Origin: Neoconidiobolus thromboides FSU 785
Taxonomy: Eukaryota; Entomophthoromycota; Entomophthoromycetes; Entomophthorales; Neoconidiobolaceae
DNA: 64,000 bases
Assembly (NCBI GenBank): GCA_025603075.1
Contig: MU626259.1
Coordinates: forward strand, 65,920-129,919
Direction: 5' to 3'
Shown here piece by piece: positions 11,931 through 20,998 of this stretch. A model generated the notes under the pieces. It did no database searches and had not been told where the DNA came from. It saw only the letters and a program-made list of their open reading frames with translations. How positions within the stretch are numbered: position 1 is the first letter of the stretch; each line of letters opens with the position of its first letter. A program made the translations under genes and the position numbers.

Positions 11931-12015
11931 TAAGGGGAGACATTTTTTCCATCTTTTAAGCATTATTTAAGTGGAAGCTCTACCAGTAAGATTCAAACAA
12001 ATACATCCTCATATA
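11931..12015 (-). mobile_element. 105-bp TIR element, copy 5 (shortened)
   Basis: Degenerate minus copy (ATAAGGGGAGACATTTTTTCC ... ATACATCCTCATATA split by substitutions), missing about 20 bp after the left terminus. It begins some 20 bp after tRNA-Ile. Confidence 0.7.
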
Positions 12016-12147
12016 GCTTAAGAAATCAACCAAAAAATAATATAGAAGATGGGTTATATAAATGTATAAGTAGGGGCCAATCAAACCTCTGATAGTCTTA
12101 CAATTTACGTTTACCTTTCTGACTGTTTCCAAGACATAAGAGTTGAT

Positions 12148-12768
12148 GAAAAGTATAAATCACTTTCTTATTAGACCTCCTTCTATGATGATGGCAATAA
12201 TGCTATGGGATGTATAACGAGTTGTTTTATAAACCAAGTTATCAAAAGCTATATATAGGACATGTTATGATATAAATTAGGACAAATTCTCATATAACTG
12301 AAAATAAAGAGTAAGCAAAAACAAATAATATCTTGAAGATTAAAAATAAGAGCTTAAGGTAGAATAGATATGCGCTTACTAAAGGTTGAGCAATAAGACA
12401 TAAATGAATATGTGCTCTATGATTTTCCCATGTATAGAGCAAATGAGTATGAGGCTCTAATCATAAGATAAATATGACATATTGAATTAGAAAGTAATAT
12501 GTTCCTAATGGGGCTGCAAATAAAATATAGCTAATTTATAATCAGATATTCATAGGGTACTATTTGGATGATCCAGTTAATCAAGAGAATACCGAGAGGT
12601 TTTGATATGTTTTGTAGCACTTTATTGAAGAAAAGTTATTAAAAAAGGAATCGTAAATGTCAGAAGAATCTTCAGTTTTAATGGGCCGTTCTCCCCACCT
12701 GTCCAAAAACAGAGTTGTAGTATATTTTATGAATTCCATATACATTTGCGACTATTATGATGAGTGAT
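12148..12768 (+). pseudogene. Decayed reading frame, unrecognised
   Basis: Within this spacer the plus strand shows protein-like stretches interrupted by stops. One runs DINEYVLYDFPMYRANEYEAL near 12400-12465; another runs from about 12548, with FIGYYLDDPVNQENTERF, then two more stops, then MSEESSVLMGRSPHLSKN. Both are less A/T-monotonous than the surroundings. No family recognised, and chance cannot be excluded. The rest of 11910-13005 holds nothing else visible. Confidence 0.3.
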
Positions 12769-13005
12769 TTCCACTTTATTTAGAATTCAAGTATATCATT
12801 TTATTTAAAGTTATTTGAAATAAAAACCTTTATTAATACTGATGGTACATTTATTAAAATTATATAATTAAGACATACATAAGGAACATAGGCAAATTCA
12901 GAGAAATAGGAATACAACTAGTGGTTAAACATTTACACCTAACTACAAAACTATCCAATATTTTATACACCCTGCAGCATATGATGCTAAGCAAATTGAT
13001 CTCTG

Positions 13006-13756
13006 TCAAAGATTATAATTTATCTTAGCATCCACATAACTAGGTAGTATTTCTTCCGTCTTTTCATGTGGGATAACCCTCTTATCCAGCTTCATTTTAC
13101 GATAATCAAAGCTCTTATTGCCAAAATTATACTTAATTAGTGTACCAGGAGTACAACTGATAGTTTTTGAAAGTGGGAGGCCATCAAAGGAATAATCAAA
13201 AGAGCACAGCTCTATACCATTACAAATAAAAATCACTTTGTCATCAATCATATCGTAATAGCATCCTACAATATCCCCTCGTTTTAAAGTTGGCCCATAA
13301 CTGTTTTTATGGTTGATGTTATTAACTATAACCCCGTTATTTTTATTACTTAAAAGAATATGGTTATCTAATGAGTTAAGTTAGTCATTATATAAAGAGT
13401 TAATTATAAGCATTACAATTAAACTTTTTCTTACTATCACTTGCATACCCAATAAATATATCAGCGTCTGGTCTAAGATCCATAATTTTGATTTCATAAT
13501 AAAACCAAGTTTGATTCAGTTTAGAACACTCCGACTGTAAAATACAACTTTTGATAAAATAAATAGTATCTATACCCCCTTTCTTTACATTGTCATTGTT
13601 TTCATTGATATTAAATTCTTTAACTTTCATTCCATTAGTTAATATTATATCATCTGATTTCGTACGATAGTGATCCTCTCGTAAACATATGTCCTTGATT
13701 AATCCCTTATCCTTTATGGCATATACCATCAATTTGCAAAACTCCTTTAAACCCAT
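13006..13756 (-). CDS. SPRY-domain protein
   Basis: Two exons, 13756-13417 and 13367-13006, joined in phase 1 (TT|GTAATG ... TCATTAG|AT), 233 aa. The central part reads TWFYYEIKIMDLRPDADIFIGYASDS, then NSYGPTLKRGDIVGCYYDM and DKVIFICNGIEL: the order and spacing of a SPRY/B30.2 domain (W-Y-E strand, IG(Y/W) strand, GDVIGC strand, IFFT-NG strand). SPRY domains are protein-interaction modules; no RING, LisH or other partner domain is visible in this short protein. The N-terminal third (residues 1-60) is unclassified. Partner and role unknown; an upstream exon is possible. Confidence 0.72.
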
Positions 13757-14646
13757 TTAAAATTAAAAATTTAGAAAATACAAAAAACAAATCTCTTTTT
13801 AGTCTGCTTTGATTTCCATTAGTTCAATAACTATAGCGCCTAATTTTAAGATCATTTATGAAATTATTGGTTTACCATTATTTACTATTTATACTTTTCT
13901 TTGTTCATTTTTTGATCTTTAGGATTAGCGGAAATAATCTTTTCAAGACCTATCATTACCCTTTTAAGCTCAATTTCTAAAAAGAAATTGAGAACATCTT
14001 TTTTACACAATATAAAGCTACGTTCATTTATATACAAACCAATCTGTTTTTATTGTCTATTTCACACATTCTATATTCATTAATTGATATCAGATAATAT
14101 CTACTTTGGTGTATAGATAGGTTATTTGGCTGTTTTTATGAACTTATCAGATCTCTTTTTCTAAATTTTAACTATAGATTATATTAGCTTTTCCTCTTTA
14201 TTTTTAAGTATTTTCTACCCTATTTTTTTGACTTAAAATTATGACTTTATTTTCGAAATTCCATTGTTTGTAACCCAAGTTCTAAAGTAACTTAAAAATA
14301 GTGGACTTTTATAACTCTGCAAAATAAATTTGACAAATTTACTATGAACTTCTTAATGAATTAGTCATGCTTAATTGAAAAAGATAGTTTAAATAGACTA
14401 TGTTATTACATATCAACCTTTATTAATTCTAGGCTCATAATTTATCATAATTGAAAGTTGGTAACTTTTCAATATATTCTATAATTATGAGTTTGCTTCT
14501 ACTTTGGATTTAAACACTACTTATTAAATTCATGTTACAGTGTTACTCATTTAAACATAAATCGCACCCAAATTTTAGGTAGGAATTATTAGTTCAATTT
14601 ATGCACACCAAAAACCTTTCAAAATTCAATCGTTTTATAAAAACTA
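13757..14646. other. Intergenic, no gene seen
   Basis: AT-rich spacer. No ORF of coding character, RNA gene or element copy was found. Confidence 0.5.
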
Positions 14647-14745
14647 TAGTATTTTTAACCTACTACGGCTATAGCAGAAAAATTTAAACAAGCTAGGGTA
14701 TAAACTTTTCGATAGTAATTGCAACAAAAGTAAGCAAAATTTAAA

Positions 14746-14861
14746 ATATGAGAATGTGCTTTTGTGTTTAAAAATTCTACTAGCAATCTTTCCACTTAAA
14801 TAGCACTTAAATAGTACTTAAAAATGTAAAAAGTGATAAAGCCAAAAAATACATCCCCATA
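14746..14861 (+). mobile_element. 105-bp TIR element, copy 6
   Basis: Plus copy in the palindrome loop. It carries an 11-12 bp internal duplication (AAATAGCACTTAAATAGTACTT). Confidence 0.85.
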
Positions 14862-14863
14862 CT

Positions 14864-14966
14864 ATATTGGAGATGTGTTTTTTTGTTTAAAATTTTAATA
14901 CTAATTTTTCCGCTCAAGTAGAACTTAAAAATGGAAAAGTAATGAAACCAAAAAAAACATCCTCAT
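14864..14966 (+). mobile_element. 105-bp TIR element, copy 7
   Basis: Plus copy directly after copy 6, separated by two bases. Left terminus ATATTGGAGATGT, right terminus ACATCCTCAT. Confidence 0.82.
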
Positions 14967-15221
14967 GCCATAAATTCTCGGTTTTGTTTACTTTTGCAAT
15001 TACTATCAAAAAGTTTACCCTAACTTGTTTAAATTTTTTCTCTTATTATAACTGTAATAAGTTAAAAACATGTAATGTAATTTCTTATAAAATATAATAG
15101 ATAACTAATAAATCACAATAAAGATATAGCCATCGAATTTCAAGCTAATGGTTCTTTTGTATTATGAATGTTGACCAATTGAAGCTATTATTTTTCACAA
15201 CTTAAATATTGAAATAAGGTT

Positions 15222-15326
15222 ATATGGGGATGTATTTTTGTATTTAAGAATTTTACTACAATCTTTCCACTCAAATAGCGCTTAAAAAATGGAAGAATAA
15301 TGAAACTAAAAAAAACAGCCCCATAT
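15222..15326 (+). mobile_element. 105-bp TIR element, copy 8
   Basis: Plus copy with intact left terminus ATATGGGGATGT; the right end reads ACAGCCCCATAT. Confidence 0.88.
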
Positions 15327-15623
15327 ATTACAAAACAAATCGTATATAGAACTTTCGTTTGCTTTTACTTAATTAATATCGTAGATTACTCGATTTCAAA
15401 CACTTGAACCAGCTCCAAAAAATGAGCTGATCTACGGTAACTAAGATCATTAATATCATTAAATTCTTCTAACCCTTACCTTTTCTTTGTAGTTTATTTC
15501 AGTTTTTTATTTCTTAATAAACCAAATCGTCTACCTAGATGAGTAAATAGAAAAATATTTTAAGCTATTGTTGTTACTTAAATTATTTTTATAAATACAG
15601 TTTAAGTTTATTGTTTGGCATTA

Positions 15624-15723
15624 CACAGGGGTGTTTTTTTGGTTTCATCACCTTTTTCATTTTTTAAGTGCTATTTGAGTGGAAAGCCTATCAGTAAAAC
15701 TCTTTAAAAATACACCCCTATAT
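15624..15723 (-). mobile_element. 105-bp TIR element, copy 9
   Basis: Minus copy, ACAGGGGTGTTTTTTTGG to ATACACCCCTATAT. Confidence 0.85.
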
Positions 15724-16054
15724 GCTAAAAGATTGGCTATATATAATCAAAGTTAATGATTTTTCTTTGATCAAAACTAAATTATTGCTTATATTTAATT
15801 ATAAACTTGATTAATTATATACCCTTTATAAGTATTTTTAACAGAATGAAATCGATTTTCCTGATCAAAGGTATAGTATTTGATTTCATTGTTATGATCA
15901 TAGATTATATTTTAAACCTAAATAAAATAGCTAATTATATATAACTTTGACTAAATCTATTCAGAATGTGGACATAAGTTGCTAATTATAGCCTTTTTAA
16001 TTTGAGAAATCATAATATCAAAGTTTATACCATTGTGTTTGCCAACTAAAATAG

Positions 16055-16345
16055 CAATATTTGTTTGGAGTCTTTAAGAACCACAAATTTCAAATTCCTA
16101 CCAACCAACAACTCACTATCAGCATCAACAATTCCTCTTCCACTTATAGAGCTATTGATGTATACTAATCTACAATTTCTCTAATACATGGCATACTCTG
16201 TTGCATTTCTCAACTGAAATCTTTTTTAAGGTAGCTTTGGTACTGTCTGGCTTGTTACTAATTTTAGTTTCTCCAAAAACGCTTTCTCTTTTCGGCTTGT
16301 TTCTTCACGCTCTCATTAGATCAAACCGTCCCATTTTTTGTTGCA
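16055..16345 (-). pseudogene. Decayed paralogue of the 17.7-kb gene
   Basis: Minus-strand conceptual translation in two frames parallels the intact neighbour at 17657-18115. One piece, NKPDSTKATLKKISVEKC, matches its TPENIKVTLKNSLIHH region. A second piece in another frame, RLVYINSSISGRGIVDADSE, matches its KLWYIDSSKGEAVIDDNKE. There is a frameshift between them plus several in-frame stops. A gene duplicate that has lost function, about 1.3 kb from the living copy. Confidence 0.75.
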
Positions 16346-17497
16346 GTCGGGTTGAGTTTTATTAAATTCACTTATTATCTAATCGTTTATACCGTTAGGA
16401 AGTTCATGATTGAAATCTTCCATGTTTGTATATGAATTGATTAGTATAAAAGTAAATTAAACTTTGAAAAGTTGTAAAGATTTATAGTTAAAATTACATA
16501 CTTTAAATAAGATAAAAAAAGATAACATCTGTTGAAAATGACTAGTTTTGATCATCTCGTGAAAACATTTTTTATTACGCATACAAACAGATGATTTGGT
16601 TTTCTTGAGGATGAGGCTTTATAAGGAGTTCATAAGAATAATGAAATACAAAATTTTATGGAAATGGCAACTTTTTATAATTATACTAGCTAATTATTGT
16701 ATCAATATTAATTTGATTGAATATCAGAATAATTAATTATCTTTGATTGATCTATTATAGATAGTTTGTTATTTGTAATGGTATGCTAAACTCTTAAATC
16801 ATTGTTGTATTATGTTTTGTGTACTATCTATAAAATATTTTGAAAAATGACTGTGCTATCCTAAACTCCAAGTATAAGATAGTCTTTACATAACAAACAG
16901 CACACTGAACAAACTTGAGTATTTTCATCACTTTTTTACTTTATAATTTATTGGAATATAGATAAACCAAAAAGATACTAAGAATTGTGCTGTAAAAATC
17001 ATTTGCCACAAAGTTCAAATAAAAAAGTAGATGTTGAATAGGGCTCCTCTAGCTAAAGTTATACTTAAATCAATAAAACATAAATTATAGATAAGCGTAG
17101 GAAAATACTATAATGAGAATATTAATATTGAGTCTAGGTTGATGATTTTTTCGTATTTTACTTTCAATTAATTGACACTGTTGTGTTTAAAACTTAAATA
17201 CCGAAATAAGTTTACACAAAATCTAATGAACATTGTAAAAAACTTCAGTATACTTTTAGTTATACAATTTGAATAAATTATCATTTAAACGCTAAATAAA
17301 TATAATTGTGAGGTTCATGTTATATTGTGAAAAGTTGGCTATGTATAACAAATGATTAATACATCATTTTGTAGTCAATATAACATTATTGTTTATATAT
17401 GTATACAAAATAACTTAATATTATATCCTTTCAAAATTCCTTTGATATATTGAAATTGGTTTCATCAATCAAAACTACCAATTTTTTCACTTTTACA
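16346..17497. other. Intergenic, no gene seen
   Basis: AT-rich sequence. No ORF, RNA or element copy recognised before the TIR element at 17498. Confidence 0.5.
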
Positions 17498-17602
17498 ATA
17501 CGGGGATGTTTTTTTTCTTCATTACTTTTTTCATCTTTTAAGCGCTATTTACGTGGAAAAATTGCTAGTAAAATTCTTAAATACAAAAATACATCCCCAT
17601 AT
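17498..17602 (-). mobile_element. 105-bp TIR element, copy 10
   Basis: Minus copy, ATACGGGGATGT to ACATCCCCATAT. A short plus-strand reading frame here (17450-17647) arises from the element and is not a gene. Confidence 0.9.
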
Positions 17603-17656
17603 GTAAAAGGTTCCAATATGAAAGATAAGAATTCTGTTCAATACTAATAAATTTAT

Positions 17657-18115
17657 TTAATTAAAATTGATATGTAAATAATCAATTATGATTCCTCGAA
17701 TTTCCAATGGCATAGTAGCAAAGCTTTGATTACTTAATTCTTCAACCAAGTTATCAATTTTCTGTGAAGAATCTTTCTCAACTACTGATTTTAAACCTTC
17801 ATTCACTATTAACTCCTTATTATCATCTATGACCGCTTCTCCTTTTGAGCTATCAATATACCATAATTTTCCATTTTTCATATAAATGGCATGCTCTTTA
17901 TTACGGTGATGAATTAAAGAATTTTTTAAGGTAACTTTGATATTCTCTGGGGTGGTTGCAGTTTCTACTTTCTTTAGAAAATCTTGGTTTTTTCGGATCA
18001 TTTCTTCTTGTCGACGTTTGACGCCATCTCGATATTCTTTATTGAAGTTAGGATCGGTAGCTGCCCACCTATTTGCTATAAGGTCATTGTAACTACAAGG
18101 CATATAGTAACCCAT
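17657..18115 (-). CDS. Unrecognised 152-aa protein
   Basis: Single-exon frame beginning MGYYMPCSYNDLIANRWAA. The middle is charged and probably helical (RRQEEMIRKNQDFLKKVE). A strand-like segment YMKNGKLWYIDSSKGEAVI follows, and the C-terminus is hydrophobic (LEIRGIIIDYLHIN). No signal peptide or membrane span. The decayed paralogue at 16055-16345 conserves the central part, which supports this being a real gene of a small local family. Function unknown. Confidence 0.65.
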   Translation of the reverse strand: MGYYMPCSYNDLIANRWAATDPNFNKEYRDGVKRRQEEMIRKNQDFLKKVETATTPENIKVTLKNSLIHHRNKEHAIYMKNGKLWYIDSSKGEAVIDDNKELIVNEGLKSVVEKDSSQKIDNLVEELSNQSFATMPLEIRGIIIDYLHINFN

Positions 18116-18913
18116 TTTTGCTTTATCTAAGTATAAATAATTAATATTAAAATTTAATGAAAAATATTTTGAAAGTTGAAAACTACTTACATATTTTAAA
18201 TGTGATTAAAATTTATAAGTTACTAATAACATAAACAGTATTTATACCATCTCATAAGAATAGTAAGATGTAATAATTTTGCGAATAAAATTCCATATTA
18301 TAATAAACTTGTTAATTACTATAGTAAATTCATTTTATTGGATATTTGGATAATTCATTACGCTTAGTTTATTTAAAATGTATAGTTTAATATTTATAAT
18401 AATACTTTACCTTTGTAAATCGATGTTTCATTATATTTTATATGATAGTTTCAACTGTTTTTAATAGTAGATTATATCATCATAATAAGTTTTATTATTG
18501 TTGCTATTTTCAGTGTTATAGAATTCGGTACTCAAAACCTGATTGCTTTATATTAGCTATAAAAAAGTTTACAATAACTTTCTAAGTATGCAAAATATGA
18601 AAAAATTATTTAGTAATGAAGTTATATTGTAATAATGAAAAAAATACTATACAATATAGCTAAAAAAGATAAAAAGTAGTTTCCAGTAAAAATTTGAGGA
18701 TGTAAATAAAGTTTAAAATTTAGTTATATAATAAAATATTGTGTTTTAAGGACAATTGTTTATCCAAGGTTATAATCCTGGATAAAGCTGATATTCACAT
18801 GCTCCAAATTATATAGTTAAGATAGACTTTAATTCATAAGCATGGAATACTTGTTAATAAAAATAGTAACTTATTTTTCATTACCATTTTTTTTAAAATA
18901 AATCATAGGTTTA
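18116..18913. other. Intergenic, no gene seen
   Basis: AT-rich spacer upstream of the unrecognised gene; nothing else visible. Confidence 0.5.
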
Positions 18914-19019
18914 ATATGATGATGTTTTTTTGGCCTTATTATTTTTTCCATCTTTTAAGCGCTATTTGAGTGGAAAAATTGTTAGTAAGATTCTTAAACA
19001 CAAAAACACATCCCCATAT
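18914..19019 (-). mobile_element. 105-bp TIR element, copy 11
   Basis: Minus copy, ATATGATGATGT to ACATCCCCATAT, with a well-kept interior. Confidence 0.88.
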
Positions 19020-19499
19020 AGTAGTTAAAAATACTAAACATTTGTTTAGAAATTTCTATTTTTTAATAAAAGCAATTTTTAGCTAATAACTGAGTTAAAA
19101 GCAAACACAAGGTAATTTTAACTTGTTTTAATTAAAAACTAAATCTTATACTAACCCTCCCTAACCCTAATATTAATACTGATTAGAATATTTTTAATCT
19201 TAATTCCAACCCTAACTTTCACTATATAGAAATTGCTTTTCTAAACTTTTCAAGTTAGATGGCTGTTCTTTTTGATTGGAACTTTTTTCCTCAATTTTTG
19301 CAAATGAAATTGCCATTTTATGATGAAGAAAATAAGAGCCTTTATCAACCTTGACTATACCAAAGCAATAGTGTTCTAGTGACTTTATTGATCATAATTC
19401 AAATAAAAAGCAAAAGTAGAGTTTATAAAACATGATCGATATAACCAAGTTAATTTTTTCATTTTATTTTTAATATATTCCAATAGCATAAATAATATC

Positions 19500-20620
19500 C
19501 CTTTATATCAGGGGGGACATAAATGATACTAGACAGTAGAGCCACTTTTAATCCCAATTTTAAACCTTATCTTAATAAAGTTTGATAATGATTACTATAA
19601 AATTTTAATATTTCCTTCTCTTCCTTCTGTTTTTCTTAGATTTTTGTTGCTTCTTCAATTTGAAGTTTACTCTTTTGAACTCCCATAATAGATTTGGAGT
19701 TTATACTTGGATTAATGTTTCTCTTCATTCTTGTTGATAGAATTCATTACCGCTGGATCGAACACTTAGTTTAAGAAACCAAAATTCCATTATGCTTTAC
19801 TGTTGTTTAAATTCTAATTCAACTCTCAATTTTTCCTTACTAACTCCATCACTCTTAGTTAATATTACTGCTATTTCGGATAAATCATTACTCAAATTGA
19901 GAGTATACCCAATTTCACTATTATTATTCCTTTTTTTCCTGTGGTGTTTTTCAATTTTTCCCAGCAGGTTAATCGATCAGGGTAGTTTTACGTTCAACAC
20001 ATTTAAATCCTCAATGATCCTGGATGCATCTAATAACTTATCTAATTCACAGTGTTTAATACGCTTCAGAGATAAATATCTAAGTGACTGGTATTTCCAA
20101 TAATTATAGCTTTGAAAAAATAGTCAAAGTACTTTATAATATTTATTCAATTCATTCGATTTTTAACACTCTCATTAATACTAGCTAATTTCTATTTGAC
20201 TGTATTAATAAATTGGGGACAATTGATGGTATAATACGGTTTTTTAATCATCCTCTTATTTATACCTTTGTATTTTTTGTTTAATACCATGGATAAAGCC
20301 CTTGTTCTTTAACATTGAGCATATCTGCTTCACTCCTTTTATTAGCATCAATAATTTTTTGGTTAGTATATTTTCGGTTCTGCTGATTATAAATTAAAAT
20401 AATTTATCAATCCACTTAACTAAGTAAACTTATCACAATGATAAATTTTTGTTCATGAAAAGCGGATATCGCTCTATTTACAAAGCGTTGGAAAATTAAA
20501 GGTACTCTATGGACCACCTTGATGCACGTATTATCCAGAACGGCTCCATTTTTTATAAAAGTTTGGAAACTTGATTTATTCAATTTAAGAAACAAACCTT
20601 ATTGATTTCAACCTTTCACT
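19500..20620 (-). pseudogene. Decayed protein gene, unrecognised
   Basis: The minus strand holds long protein-like stretches broken by stops. From the upstream side: SSFQTFIKNGAVLDNTCIK continuing to IFQRFVNRAISAFHEQ (about 20600-20440). Next is a ~103-codon frame ending near 19792, containing LDKLLDASRIIEDLNVL and GYTLNLSNDLSEIAVIL with one TGA inside. Then INPSINSKSIMGVQKSKLQ with a Lys/Glu-rich coiled part and two TAA codons. It reads like one gene of several exons that has degenerated. The plus-strand frame 19792-20103 is its shadow. Family not recognised. It is divergent from the kinesin gene. Confidence 0.5.
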
Positions 20621-20943
20621 TATATCCTTTCAAAAATTAAAATTTTGGATCATTTCCAATATGATTGGCCAATTAAAACTTGGAATTTAAAAGTTGTGAA
20701 AATATTCTTTTTTTCCTTTATATTTTATCAATCCTAAGTTTCAAGGATATACTAAAGAGTTCATCATTATCTAGTTTAAAAAAGTTCATCATTTATTTAT
20801 AATAAAAAACAATAATTTACCGTAGTATATAGTCAAATTCAAAAGCTATACAGCAACTATCTCCCAATCTTAAAAGAGATAATCCATCTTTAGTTTTATT
20901 GCCAATTATTTCTTATTTCAAGATCAAAAAACTTTATCTGAAG

Positions 20944-20992
20944 GTAAGTAATTGAAATTTAGATCTCGTTTCAAACTTAACTTCTGTTATAG
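20944..20992 (+). other. Probable 5' UTR intron of the kinesin gene
   Basis: A consensus donor AAG|GTAAGT and an acceptor TGTTATAG enclose 49 bp that end six bases before the kinesin ATG, the size of other introns here. Inferred, no transcript evidence. Confidence 0.55.
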
Positions 20993-20998
20993 AAAACT

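Larger units (their letters stand above)
14647..15071. repeat. Large palindrome with nested elements
   Basis: Arms 14647-14740 and 14979-15071 are reverse complements over about 93 bp with scattered mismatches (core GATAGTAATTGCAA / TTGCAATTACTATC, and AATTTAAACAAG / CTTGTTTAAATT). The loop is filled by two tandem copies of the 105 bp TIR element. The arms look older than the inserted copies. Confidence 0.85.

Noticed and set aside
19157-19173. CCCTCCCTAACCCTAAT, telomere-like
   Set aside because: Only about two TTAGGG-type units in the middle of the window; too short to call an interstitial telomere.
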